Positions 45,755 to 54,821 of a DNA stretch of 64,000 bases are shown piece by piece. This DNA comes from Haloferula sp. BvORR071. GTDB taxonomy: Bacteria; Verrucomicrobiota; Verrucomicrobiia; Verrucomicrobiales; Akkermansiaceae. The translations under genes and the position numbers were made by a program. Within the stretch, counting starts at the first letter, position 1. Every line of letters begins with the position of its first letter. The notes under the pieces are model-generated. The model ran no database searches. It was not told where the DNA came from and saw only the letters and a list, made by a program, of their open reading frames with translations. The DNA lies in the NCBI RefSeq assembly GCF_000739615.1, contig NZ_BATP01000003.1, positions 496,001 to 560,000 of the forward strand. Direction: 5' to 3'.

Positions 45755-45924
45755 CGCATCTTCTTCAACCGGGCGAGGGCGGCAGCGTCAATGCCATTCC
45801 AACGGATTGGCCGCAGCACCGGTGGCCACCGAAAATTTGGCGATTTTTTCCGTTCGGTTTTCGCCAGTGTCTCCGCGTAGCTGTTGAAGATTCAGGGTGC
45901 CGCCACCTGCTGCCTCCCTTCCCT

Positions 45925-47841
45925 ATGAGCCAACACACGACCATCGACGACGGCGACCTTCTCCGGGAGTTCTTCCGGACGCGGGACGAGCGGCCGCTGC
46001 GGACCCTGATGGATCGCCATTTGCCCCTGGTCTACTCCGTGGCTTTGCGAGTTTCCGGCAGTCCCGAACTCGCCGCCGAAGCGGCCCAAGACGTGTTTCT
46101 CGAACTGATTCGCACACCCGCCGTCATGAAGAAAGAGGTTGCCCTCCTGGCATGGCTTCATCGTGGCGCCCGCCATCGTGCGATCGATATGATCCGCTCG
46201 GAGATCGCCCGGAAGCGGCGCGAGCGTTCGGCGATGGCAGATGCCAGTCACGATAGCGAAGCCTTGTCCGGCGAGGCCTTGGCGATGCTGGATGAGGTGA
46301 TCGAAGGTCTTCCGGCCCGCGACCGGCAACTGGTCTTGGCGCGCTATTTCGCAGGCCATTCGCTGGCGTCCATCGGATTGACCGCCGGCCTATCCGAAGA
46401 TGCGGTCCGCATGCGCCTGGCGCGGGCGTTGGAGAAAATGAGAGCGGCATTTGGTGCGCGCGGCATTGCGGCGAGCGCCGCAATGCTTGCCAGCAGCCTG
46501 CCGCTTCAGGCGGTCACTTCTGTGCCTCCCATGCTTTCTAGCGGCATTCGCGCAACGGTCACCGCTGCTGCCAGCACCGCCTCGTCAGCCTCCTTCTTTT
46601 CCTATTTCACTGCCATGAACTCCACTCAAAAGGTCCTTGCAGCGGTGATTCTGCTTCTGGCTGCTGGAGCGGCAGGCAAAGCCTATTTCCAATCCACTAC
46701 TCCGTCCGCGCTACCTAGTGCTCCTCCGGCCAGCTCGGCGGCCACTCACCATCCCGGCAACACCTCGGTCACCACCCCAATCAGCATGGCCTTCGCCACT
46801 GACGAGGCGGCCCGCATTGACCGCGTGCTGCAGTGGCTGAAGGACACCAGCCCTGAAGGACAGAATGAAACGATGCGCCAGCGGGCGATGGTCAGTCAGC
46901 TTGGTTTGGGCGCGGTCAGGCTGCTGCTATCGGATCCAGCCCTCATCAAGGACATTCAAGGCCCGGAGCGGGACGATGGATTTCCAAATCCTGTCTATCC
47001 TCGTCGGGACGCGCTTGGGAGTTTCCTTTGGGAACAGTTCGGCAAGCTCTCGCCACAGGAGGCGCTTGATCGGCTGGCAACCATAGGAGCGCAACCGGAA
47101 GCGAGTTTCGAGCACACGGGATCAGCCTTGATAGGAGTGGCCAAAGCCGACCCGGCTCTGGCACTTCACTTCCTAGGCGATCTACCTGAAAGGGTCACTG
47201 AATCCTCGATCATCTACAGCTTGGAGAGCCTCATGCCCTCGCTCGTCAAGTATTCCAAGCAAGAGACTTTCAGGGCAATTCTTTCCATGCCCGAACTGTC
47301 ACAACGCGAGGCCTACCTCGCATATGTCGGCGCACTTCCGCAGGGGACCGACTGGCCTACGGAGATTGACCAACTCAAAAGTGGGCTTCCCGGCTTCGAA
47401 GAGGGGGCTTCCGGCTCACTGGCGGGAAGATGGGCCTGTTCCGATCCGGATGCTGCCTTCGGATGGTTGGCCGCAGCATCCAAGGATTCGAGCTTCGGCT
47501 ATCTCGATGCCATCCGGTGCTGGATGTGGCGCGAACCATCCCAAGCCATCAAGTGGCTCGGAAGCTGGAATCCGGATGGGTTGGACCGTGACCGCCTCTT
47601 CGCCAATGTTCTCGTCTATGGCGGCGCTGGTGACATTCGCATGGTGGACGGTCTTCTCGAGCTAATCTCCGCCCCCGACGCGAGGACGGCCGCCGCGCAG
47701 CAAACCATGAAGAACATGGGCGACGGGATGGAGACCGAAGAACTCAGGCATCTCCAAAACTCGCCCCTGCTCTCCGTGGAGGCGAAGAGGAGCATCGAAG
47801 AAACCATACTGGCGAACCAAAACTCTGGCCTCCGCGAGTAG
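45925..47841 (+). CDS. ECF-type sigma factor fused to a transmembrane array-type domain
   Basis: The 638-residue protein begins with sigma-70 region 2 (about 12-90, VYSVALRVSGSPELAAEAAQ then VFLEL), followed by region 4 (about 120-178) with a helix-turn-helix in GLTAGLSEDAVRMRL. A hydrophobic Ala/Ser-rich linker follows, then a TM at about 237-253. The C-terminal ~370 residues carry array-type repeats: KADPALALHFLGDLP, ACSDPDAAFGWLAAAS and W-REPSQAIKWLGSW. ATG 46615 (residue 231) looks like the start of an ordinary array protein, so the gene probably arose by fusion; no internal ribosome site precedes it. The sigma part should be cytoplasmic and the C-terminus periplasmic, a likely signal-gated or membrane-sequestered sigma factor. 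Confidence 0.88.
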   Translation: MSQHTTIDDGDLLREFFRTRDERPLRTLMDRHLPLVYSVALRVSGSPELAAEAAQDVFLELIRTPAVMKKEVALLAWLHRGARHRAIDMIRSEIARKRRERSAMADASHDSEALSGEALAMLDEVIEGLPARDRQLVLARYFAGHSLASIGLTAGLSEDAVRMRLARALEKMRAAFGARGIAASAAMLASSLPLQAVTSVPPMLSSGIRATVTAAASTASSASFFSYFTAMNSTQKVLAAVILLLAAGAAGKAYFQSTTPSALPSAPPASSAATHHPGNTSVTTPISMAFATDEAARIDRVLQWLKDTSPEGQNETMRQRAMVSQLGLGAVRLLLSDPALIKDIQGPERDDGFPNPVYPRRDALGSFLWEQFGKLSPQEALDRLATIGAQPEASFEHTGSALIGVAKADPALALHFLGDLPERVTESSIIYSLESLMPSLVKYSKQETFRAILSMPELSQREAYLAYVGALPQGTDWPTEIDQLKSGLPGFEEGASGSLAGRWACSDPDAAFGWLAAASKDSSFGYLDAIRCWMWREPSQAIKWLGSWNPDGLDRDRLFANVLVYGGAGDIRMVDGLLELISAPDARTAAAQQTMKNMGDGMETEELRHLQNSPLLSVEAKRSIEETILANQNSGLRE

Positions 47842-47851
47842 TCCACCCAAT

Positions 47852-48505
47852 TCAGGGTTCCTCCTTCATCAAGCCCCCGATCGGAAATCCACCGCCAATC
47901 ACAATCAGCAGGGACTCACCAGAAGGGTAGCGTACCAAAGCGCAGGTCCCGGTAGCTATTGTCACGGATTGCTTGGTTACCTCCCCGCATTCCGGAGAAG
48001 ACTCCACCAGAAGATCCGGAAAGCCCTCCCCCTCCCGATCCCCGCCCAAGCTTGCCTTCACCCCGAATTCCGCGACCTTCCAGTCCACACCTTGTTTTCC
48101 CTCGCCGATCTTCACCTGCACGGAGTTGCCTTGCTTGAGAGCCTTCTCAAGAAGCTCTTTGGCCACTTGCTTGTGGATCAAGCCCCGGAGAAGTGGCACA
48201 TCCTTCGGTCCAGTATTCCCCCCGAACACATCATCCACCAAGTCCGCCTTGATGGGCAGGACTCCCAACTCGCCGGCCTTCAGTTCCAGCATGGACGCAG
48301 CCTTGGCCGAGTAGTCGACCGGGCCGCGGTCTCCGCTGCGCGAGTCCTTCCCCGCATCATTTGCCGCGGAGGGTGACTGGCCACCGGGGCTGCCCTCACC
48401 TGATCGCGCCGCAGCAGAGTCACCGTCGCCACGGGAAAGCCGCCCCACCAGCGGGATTGCGAGCAGAAGAAAGAAAACGCAGAGGAGAATCGAGCGGCGT
48501 TTCAT
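47852..48505 (-). CDS. Anchored hypothetical protein (217 aa)
   Basis: The N-terminus MKRRSILLCVFFLLLAIPLV is a strong signal/anchor, followed by a Gly/Ser/Asp-rich linker (about 25-62). The C-terminal domain of ~150 residues is mixed alpha/beta (VQVKIGEGKQGVDWKVAEFG; ALVRYPSGESLLIVIGGGFP) rather than all-helical, unlike the other array proteins. It contains two cysteines in the mature part. It is convergent with the sigma-fusion gene (10-bp gap). I recognise no family. Confidence 0.78.
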   Translation of the reverse strand: MKRRSILLCVFFLLLAIPLVGRLSRGDGDSAAARSGEGSPGGQSPSAANDAGKDSRSGDRGPVDYSAKAASMLELKAGELGVLPIKADLVDDVFGGNTGPKDVPLLRGLIHKQVAKELLEKALKQGNSVQVKIGEGKQGVDWKVAEFGVKASLGGDREGEGFPDLLVESSPECGEVTKQSVTIATGTCALVRYPSGESLLIVIGGGFPIGGLMKEEP

Positions 48506-48584
48506 TGCTACCAGTCAGCCTGCATGCTCCTCACCTGACACTTCAAGAATAGAGATGCGGGCGCTCTGTGTGGGCAGGAGATCG

Positions 48585-48606
48585 AGCCTTCCGGGGGGGG
48601 AAGGCT
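48585..48606. other. Perfect 8-bp hairpin with a G6 loop
   Basis: AGCCTTCC (48585-48592) and GGAAGGCT (48599-48606) pair exactly around GGGGGG. It lies in the 141-bp gap after the I gene. No T-run follows on either strand, so classification as an intrinsic terminator is uncertain. Confidence 0.4.
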
Positions 48607-48646
48607 ATCAGGGAGCAAGCGCAGCTCCGAGAGCACAATTCATCCA

Positions 48647-49771
48647 TTACTTTGCCTTCGCCGCTGCGGCACGCTCGTCGAGCATCTGGGCTGCCTTCAG
48701 CTTGAGCTTCTCGGTGGGTAGCTGCTCGATCCAGTCGCGATCGGTGGGCTCGAGTTCCTTGTGGGAGCCAAGCCATCCACCAAGCGCCTCGGCCTGGAGG
48801 TAGCCAGAATCGTAGAGACCCACGAGACGGGTGAACTCCTCCACGGGCATCGGCTTCTTCTCATCAAAATCGAGCATGCCGCTGAGGAGCCGGTTCTTTG
48901 CCAAGGAAGGCTGGGTAGAGATGAAGTTGGTGATCTTGCCGCGCTCCTCAGGCGAAGCACCCCGGCAAGCCTGCATGACGAAGAGGAACGCAAAATCGCT
49001 TGAGTAGGTTCCCCGTTCACCAATGTCATCCAACACATCGCGCAGGTTATCCGCGGTGGGCAGAAGCCTGGACCTTACCTGGAGCACATAGGCACGGTCG
49101 TAGTTGCATCCCCGGCTGCCATCGGGAATCGAAGCGTAAAGCTCCCCTGCCAGCTCCGGATGCTGCTTCATTACCAGCTCGATAAACTCCTCACGGAAGG
49201 AGGTCCCGCCCTTGCGATTGAGCATATCGAAGAATTCCCGCGGGCGCTTCGCCGCGGCGTCTTCAAGCAAGAACCGGATATTGCTAAAGGAAGTTGCGAC
49301 CCGGGCTCGCCCGGCTACATCGAAGACCTCTTCATCCGGCACCACGCCAACGCGGGCACCGGTGTAGGCCCCCCACGCAAGATCGCACCACTCTGCCGAG
49401 GCAATGCGGTTGAGAAGTCCTGCCGCAGCAATGTCCTTCCACGGTAGCCCGGCCGCCGCTTCCTTGATGCAGTCCTCGAGCCCCGGCATCCCGGGCAGTT
49501 TCTCCAGAAGCTCGAAGAAGACCTGCGGGTCACGCTTGGCGAGCTGGGCAAGCTCCCCGCGGGCCTTGTCTAAGTTCCCGGACCGCAGCAGTTCGAGGAT
49601 GATGGCATAGGAAGAGGCCTCGCGATGACTGGACTTGGCGGGAGCATCGGCGACGGTCTCCGCCGGCATCCGCGGATTCTCCTTCTGGCCCAGCAAAAGA
49701 GCCACTCCCAAGGTCGCCGTCAGAGAGACCACGAATAGAACGAGAGTGCCCATGATAGCAGAGCTTCTCAT
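48647..49771 (-). CDS. Array family I protein, partner of H
   Basis: A 374-residue protein starting in the ATGA overlap with the H gene. TM MGTLVLFVVSLTATLGVALL, then LLRSGNLDKARGELAQLAKR, a TPR-like pair, and KRDPQVFFELLEKLPGMPGL. Further blocks are AAAKRPREFFDMLNRKGG and MKQHPELAGELYASIPDGSR. Repeats here have the form P-x(2)-FF-x-LL rather than DPEAA-x2-W. One copy in the window. The C-terminus is an acidic/basic helix ending AAAAKAK. Confidence 0.85.
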   Translation of the reverse strand: MRSSAIMGTLVLFVVSLTATLGVALLLGQKENPRMPAETVADAPAKSSHREASSYAIILELLRSGNLDKARGELAQLAKRDPQVFFELLEKLPGMPGLEDCIKEAAAGLPWKDIAAAGLLNRIASAEWCDLAWGAYTGARVGVVPDEEVFDVAGRARVATSFSNIRFLLEDAAAKRPREFFDMLNRKGGTSFREEFIELVMKQHPELAGELYASIPDGSRGCNYDRAYVLQVRSRLLPTADNLRDVLDDIGERGTYSSDFAFLFVMQACRGASPEERGKITNFISTQPSLAKNRLLSGMLDFDEKKPMPVEEFTRLVGLYDSGYLQAEALGGWLGSHKELEPTDRDWIEQLPTEKLKLKAAQMLDERAAAAKAK

Positions 49772-51069
49772 GGCAGTGCCTCCGTGGCGAGTTTCTCCAC
49801 GTTCTCCCGCAGCTCACCGGGCGGCAGGGTCCCCGCCCAGTTCAGCGCATCCCGGGGATCATACTGCGCGAACTCTTCGATCATCTCGTTCTCCAACTTC
49901 GAACGACCTGGGCCTGCCACCATCTTCTCAGCCAAAGCGAAAGCACGACGGAAATCCCCTTGGGAACTCCATTCATGGCTGGCCGCATTGGCGAGCAAGG
50001 CGCTCTTCTCACCAGCACTCAGATTGAGATCGTCAATGCTCTCAAGCGCGGCATGGGCCTGGTCCACCGAAAATGGATAGAGCCAGTCGAAGTAGTCCTC
50101 GAAGGCTCCAGAGCGTTTATCCGATGGCAGCTTGGCGAGTGTCGCAAGGGACAATGGCGCACCTGCCATGGCTCGGTCCTCGATGAGTTCGGCCAGTTCT
50201 CCGCCATTCAGGATGGCAAGGTCTTCCAGAGCTGGCTCGCCTCTGACCGGCTTCAGGACCTCGCGGATCCGTCCGAAAGTCTCGAATGCATCCGCGGCCG
50301 ACTTCAGCTCGAAGGGCACCTTGGCCGCCATCTCGCGAAGTGCCGACTCGTCCTCCCATCGCAAGGAGAGCCACGCTGTGCGAACGAAGTCGGGGGCGGC
50401 TCCCGGCCACCTGCCCTTGAACCATTCTTCAAGCACCCGCTTGCAAGTGGTCACATCCCGCGAACCGCGTCTCAGACACTCGGCGATCTGTTCGTTGCTG
50501 AAACCCACGGCAGGATCGAAGAGAACTTCGGCCACCAAGGGCGAATTCATATGAGAGGCGAGCATGAGCATCCCGGGGGGAACCTTCAGCTTTTCCTGCG
50601 TCCATGGTGCCCGCACCGCCATGGAAGCAAAGGTCGACTTCCGGATGAGCTCCCACAAGGCATCCGAATGAAGACTACCCACCCGACTGATCGCCAGCCG
50701 CGCAAGCTCGATCCGGCGTTCCTCCGGCACCGTTAGGATGAACTCATCGAGCCATGTCGGATCGGCGAAGAGCACGGGCGCGAGCAACTCGACGATCTGC
50801 TCATCATCCGCTCCCGCCCGGACGAGTTCCGCCAGCTGCAAGCGGGCCTCCGCGGTGCGTCCCGCAAGGGCCGCGAGTCTCTGTACGGCCGGATCATCGG
50901 GTAGAGCTGGCCGGACCAAGACGGGCTCCGGTTCAGCCTTCGCAGTGTCGGGAGAAGCGGTCTTCCCCTTTTGGCTGGCGATCCCCAGACCCGTAGCGAC
51001 TCCCGCCATCGCGGCCAGAGCCCAGCACATTACCAGCTTGTTAGAAGGTGGGTTCACCGTGATCCGCAC
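49768..51069 (-). CDS. Array family H protein (intact copy)
   Basis: A protein of 433 residues with GTG at 51069, or 420 with ATG at 51030, which places the TM (MCWALAAMAGVATGLGIA) first; the choice is open. RLAALAGRTAEARLQLAELV, LAPVLFADPTWLDEFILTVP and EERRIELARLAISRVGSLH define the H N-terminal domain, which the broken copy at 14838-15296 shares. The C-terminal part includes PLSLATLAKLPSDKRSGAFE and FAQYDPRDALNWAGTLPPGE, an array repeat. The first gene of the H-I pair, divergent from E2 across about 119 bp. Confidence 0.86.
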   Translation of the reverse strand: MRITVNPPSNKLVMCWALAAMAGVATGLGIASQKGKTASPDTAKAEPEPVLVRPALPDDPAVQRLAALAGRTAEARLQLAELVRAGADDEQIVELLAPVLFADPTWLDEFILTVPEERRIELARLAISRVGSLHSDALWELIRKSTFASMAVRAPWTQEKLKVPPGMLMLASHMNSPLVAEVLFDPAVGFSNEQIAECLRRGSRDVTTCKRVLEEWFKGRWPGAAPDFVRTAWLSLRWEDESALREMAAKVPFELKSAADAFETFGRIREVLKPVRGEPALEDLAILNGGELAELIEDRAMAGAPLSLATLAKLPSDKRSGAFEDYFDWLYPFSVDQAHAALESIDDLNLSAGEKSALLANAASHEWSSQGDFRRAFALAEKMVAGPGRSKLENEMIEEFAQYDPRDALNWAGTLPPGELRENVEKLATEALP

Positions 51070-51188
51070 TGGAGCAAGCAGCTGGATGCGGTCAAGTTAA
51101 GGCGCTCTCTTCACGAGTTCTTCATTCATCTCAATGCGGCATCCTTCTGTCTTGAGTTGCCGCCTCGGCTGGAGATACTTCGGGCGGA

Positions 51189-52502
51189 GTGGTAATCAGG
51201 CCCACCAAACGAGCGATCCTGCCAGGAGTCGGCCTGCTGTTGCTGCTGGCGACCGGCACATTCGTCCTTTTGAACGAAAGCGACGGTTCACCGGAAGTAT
51301 CCCGGCACCAAGGCAAGCTAGCGACCACAGGTCTGCTGCCCGGAAAACTTGATGAAAGGCGGAACAAACCGGCACGATCTGAAAGGGAGATCAACCGCCT
51401 GGCAGAGCAGTGGTACCAGCAGATCCTCGCCAAGCATCCGGAACTGGCTGTTAGCTTCAAGGATGTACCGGACGCGCAGAATGGCTTCTTGAAGTTTCTC
51501 GAATTCACCGAGCGCCACGGCAAATATGGTTCGGACGGGCTCCCGATGCCTGAAGAGATCAGTGCCATGGTCAGCGGCAAAAGTCCATGGGACGCTGCCA
51601 TCATGGCGAAGTGGCTTGAGGAAAACCGCGGCCTGATCGATGAGATCATGGCGATCGGCCTCCTTCCCCTGCAATCGGCGAAGGGCATCGAGATGGAGCG
51701 GATCAAATTCTTCAGCGCCCGGCTCCCGAATGAATGCTCCAAGCTGCTTCTCGCCCAAGCCCACTTGGCGATGGAACGCGGCGACGAGGCAGGTGCCTTG
51801 CAGAGCACACGTGCGGCGCTGGGGCTTGCCGATCACATGGACCGGATGGAACTTCCCTCCCTCCTATCGGAAACGGTTTCCATCCTGATCCGCCAAAACA
51901 CGCGGAAAGCCATCCTCGACCACTTGCTCGCTTCGGAGGGAGGGCCTGCATCCGACCTTCAGGCATGGCAGGATCTCCTCGCCGGGAATCCGGAGACACC
52001 GGCGGATCTCGCTAGGGTCTTCCTCGGCGAATGGAACCACACTGCTCGCAGCTTCTTACTACCGGCCCTCCTCGGTGACCCAACCAATCTTCCCGGCGTG
52101 AAGACCGGAATCAGCGATCCGGACGCCGTGGTGGAAGCCCACATCCGCTACTTCACCGGTCTGATGTCTCAGATGAGATCCTCCGACCTCGGTGGACTGG
52201 CGGCGCTTTCCGCAGTTCCGCCCGACAAGACTGGCATCTCCGAAGATGGCGCTTCGCTCTTGGATATACTCTTCGTTGGCTCCAGCGCCTGGTCCAAGGG
52301 CTGGACCAGAGCCCAGACCGATGCGGCGATTGCTCAAGCAGCGTTCCTAGCAGCGGCTGGCGGCGAAATCCCAAACGAGCCCTACACCGGCAAGCCGTTT
52401 GTCATCGACCGCGAGGCGGGCACCGTCAGTGTGCCGCGCGATCCTTGGTTCGAGAGCATGAACTACCCGCCGATGAAAATTCCGGCGCTCAAGCAGCGTT
52501 GA
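51189..52502 (+). CDS. Array family E protein, copy 2
   Basis: A 437-residue protein with probable GTG start at 51189, since no suitable ATG exists; GGGCGGA lies just upstream. The TM is ILPGVGLLLLLATGTFVLL. The E-family block FKDVPDAQNGFLKFLEFTER and the C-terminal EPYTGKPFVID tail match E1. Between them, EEISAMVSGKSPWDAAIMAKW and LPLQSAKGIEMERIKFFSAR also correspond to E1. W-x2-NRG-type repeats are absent. Convergent with J1; the gap contains the 83-bp repeat. Confidence 0.85.
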   Translation: MVIRPTKRAILPGVGLLLLLATGTFVLLNESDGSPEVSRHQGKLATTGLLPGKLDERRNKPARSEREINRLAEQWYQQILAKHPELAVSFKDVPDAQNGFLKFLEFTERHGKYGSDGLPMPEEISAMVSGKSPWDAAIMAKWLEENRGLIDEIMAIGLLPLQSAKGIEMERIKFFSARLPNECSKLLLAQAHLAMERGDEAGALQSTRAALGLADHMDRMELPSLLSETVSILIRQNTRKAILDHLLASEGGPASDLQAWQDLLAGNPETPADLARVFLGEWNHTARSFLLPALLGDPTNLPGVKTGISDPDAVVEAHIRYFTGLMSQMRSSDLGGLAALSAVPPDKTGISEDGASLLDILFVGSSAWSKGWTRAQTDAAIAQAAFLAAAGGEIPNEPYTGKPFVIDREAGTVSVPRDPWFESMNYPPMKIPALKQR

Positions 52503-52519
52503 GTGGTAGCATCTTCCCC

Positions 52520-52602
52520 CAGGGCTATCTCATTCTGGCTCCAACCCGGGCTTATATTACACATCGGCTCGGATTAAGTGGGCCAGACGGCTGGCAAGAA
52601 GG
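52520..52602 (+). repeat. 83-bp degenerate direct repeat, copy 1
   Basis: Aligned by hand without gaps to 54944-55026, about 15 of 83 positions differ. Identical runs include CTCATTCTGGC, CCGGGCTT and GATTAAGTGG. The two copies flank the J2-J1 pair in the same orientation, suggesting a remnant mobile element or a duplicated intergenic module. Confidence 0.65.
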
Positions 52603-52664
52603 TCTGAACTGCAGCATGGCACCCCGAGTGACGAGACCTTCCGCCGATTGGACGAGAATTGTAG

Positions 52665-53753
52665 TCAATCCCTAGCCAAGGATCTGACCACGTCATCGGG
52701 GGCACCCAGCACATTCTTCGCGGCGGAGGAGAGACCGTTCCGATTCACCTCCTCGGCGAATTCCTCCACGAGCTTGGAGTCCGATTGGATCAGGGTCGAG
52801 GAGATGAACTGATGCGCGATATCCAGACCAGCCCGCCGGTGATTCAGTTCCTTCAGCCGGTCGCCGATGGTCATGTTCTCCCCATACTTCATCTCCGGCG
52901 GCAAGTTTTCCAGCGACAGGATCTCGGATTCCACCAAGCGCTTCTCGACGGGGATCGACTTCGGCTTGCCGAATTCTTCCCGGAGGCCGGCGATCAAATC
53001 CAAGCTCTTGGTCGCGACCGCGGCGCTGTGCCCGGAATCGGCATCTCCGCCCTCCGCGGAAAAGCGGGCGACCAGGGTCGAGATGTTATTGAGCAAACGC
53101 AGCCCGTAGCCGCTCTCCGCCGCCAAGATACCCGCATCCGCATCGGACTCACCCGCTTCCTTCCACCGCGTCTGCTGCATCTGCAGCAAGGCCGGGTCCG
53201 CGAGCTTTAGCTTTTCATCGCTACTCATGCTCAAGATGAGCTCCGTCCCCTCCTGAGTGCGCCCGGCGTCAAACAGGGCGGAGGCTTGGAAGACAAGGCC
53301 CGATGGATCCTCCGGAGCCACACTCCGCAATTGCTCCGCCCACTTCAGCCGGTCTTCCGGCGTCTCACCCGCCAGGGCAAGCACCCGGCACACCGTCGGA
53401 TCTTCGGGATGCTCTTTCAGGAGCTGCCGGGTGGCAGTGTCCCCGCTCAGCAGGAACAAGGAGGCCAGGCCTACGACATCCTGCTTTTTCGACAGTTCCT
53501 CACGCATCTTCCCCACGATCTCTGGGGGTAAGGCCACCCGGTCCCCCATCATCGACATGGCGATCCGCCGACCGCCGAAATCGCTCTGGCGGCTTGGCGG
53601 TGGCGAGGTCACCGATTCAGGCCTCCTCTGCGGACTTGCGGCATCGGTCCGGTCCGGCCCGCTCTTTCCCCAATCCTTGGCGAGCACGACGAGAAGCGAC
53701 ACGGCAAGGATCGTGAAAGCCGCCAGCATCCATCTTGTAGGAATCGGTTTCAT
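52665..53753 (-). CDS. Array family J protein, copy 1 (TPR-like)
   Basis: A 362-residue protein with TM at about 8-25 and a Pro/Ser/Arg-rich linker. DPTVCRVLALAGETPEDRLK then WAEQLRSVAPEDPSGLVFQA read as TPR-like helix pairs aligned with J2 and J3. The C-terminal half has long charged helices (SIPVEKRLVESEILSLENLP). It follows J2 with a 12-bp gap and is probably cotranscribed. It lacks the W-DPEAA-W repeat, so its kinship to families A-G is unproven. Confidence 0.82.
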   Translation of the reverse strand: MKPIPTRWMLAAFTILAVSLLVVLAKDWGKSGPDRTDAASPQRRPESVTSPPPSRQSDFGGRRIAMSMMGDRVALPPEIVGKMREELSKKQDVVGLASLFLLSGDTATRQLLKEHPEDPTVCRVLALAGETPEDRLKWAEQLRSVAPEDPSGLVFQASALFDAGRTQEGTELILSMSSDEKLKLADPALLQMQQTRWKEAGESDADAGILAAESGYGLRLLNNISTLVARFSAEGGDADSGHSAAVATKSLDLIAGLREEFGKPKSIPVEKRLVESEILSLENLPPEMKYGENMTIGDRLKELNHRRAGLDIAHQFISSTLIQSDSKLVEEFAEEVNRNGLSSAAKNVLGAPDDVVRSLARD

Positions 53754-53765
53754 TCCCGTTCCTTG

Positions 53766-54812
53766 CTAGTAATTCTTGAGATCTTCGGCCTTCGGCCAGC
53801 CTTGAGTCCTTACGACTCCGCCGATCCGGGCCATCCGCTTCTTGTCCGACCAGTTCTCCATCATGAAGTCCTGGCGCTTGACCTCTTCCGGATTCTCGTG
53901 GTTCGCCTCGGAGATCAAACGCTCCAGCTCTTTTCCGTCCGGGCTTTCCAAAAGCGCCTTGTCCGCACGTTTGAGAATCCTGCTGCCGATTGCCTGCAAG
54001 CTAACCGTTGCACCCGCGTAGGCAGGATTTGACTCCTTCAGGGATTTACTGAGCTCAAACGCCTTGCGAAACCCTGCGATATCTTCCACCGAGGAAAACC
54101 GGCGGTCCGAGAACTGTGCCGCTGCGGCAGACGAAATCTCACCGGCCACCGAATTCCCGGAAGCGAGATACTGCATATTCACTGCATCCACCCCCACATC
54201 TGACGAAATCCCGTCGTAGTGGGTGGCGATTTCCGCATCGTGGAAATCCAGCTTGCCGACTTCAAGAGCGGCCTTGAGCGCGAGTTTTGATTCATCCTCG
54301 CGCCCGAGTTCGGCAAGTGCCGACGCCTTCAGGAATCCGCCCAAGGAGTTCCCTGGCTCGAGCATGGAGAGTTTCTCAGCCCAGATCAGACGCTCCGAGA
54401 GATCGCGCGATTTCGATGCGACGTAGGCGACCGCCAGAGGATCATCCGAGTGCTTTTTCAATTCCGCCATCAACTCCGGGCTCCAGTGGATCGACGTTGC
54501 GAAGACCAAGGCGGAGGGAGTCCTGCCAACCTTATCGAGATAGCGATTGACCTGCTCGAGCGAAAGTTTCGGCTTCCAGAGATCCATAATCCACTTGTTG
54601 TACTTCGATTGGTCCCACTTTATCGCTCGTTGGTCCTTTGAGCCCTTCCCCCCGGAGGCTGACTCCAGATCTCCGCTGGCTCCACCTGGAGCTCCTTCCT
54701 GCTGCCCGGTACCGGCGGCCGAAGCCAACACCCCGTCTCCATAGAATTTAAAAAGTGCGCAACTGATGAGAAGGATCAGCGCAGCCACAATGACCTTCCA
54801 TTTTCTATTCAT
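53766..54812 (-). CDS. Array family J protein, copy 2 (TPR-like)
   Basis: A 348-residue protein starting at ATG 54812; a TTG three codons upstream is possible. TM WKVIVAALILLISCALFKFY, Gly/Ser linker, then RYLDKVGRTPSALVFATSIH, which pairs with KFLQARGRTASSLYFVLLCI of J3. RLIWAEKLSMLEPGNSLGGF then ALAELGREDESKLAL is a TPR-like motif with the usual small and aromatic positions. First gene of the J2-J1 unit, divergent from the lipoprotein gene at 55242. Confidence 0.83.
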   Translation of the reverse strand: MNRKWKVIVAALILLISCALFKFYGDGVLASAAGTGQQEGAPGGASGDLESASGGKGSKDQRAIKWDQSKYNKWIMDLWKPKLSLEQVNRYLDKVGRTPSALVFATSIHWSPELMAELKKHSDDPLAVAYVASKSRDLSERLIWAEKLSMLEPGNSLGGFLKASALAELGREDESKLALKAALEVGKLDFHDAEIATHYDGISSDVGVDAVNMQYLASGNSVAGEISSAAAAQFSDRRFSSVEDIAGFRKAFELSKSLKESNPAYAGATVSLQAIGSRILKRADKALLESPDGKELERLISEANHENPEEVKRQDFMMENWSDKKRMARIGGVVRTQGWPKAEDLKNY

Positions 54813-54821
54813 GGTTTTCAA

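Noticed and set aside
46615-47841. Separate array gene starting inside the sigma gene
   Set aside because: The ATG is in frame and attractive, but there is no ribosome-binding site and the frame is continuous with the sigma domain, so a single fusion is the simpler reading.
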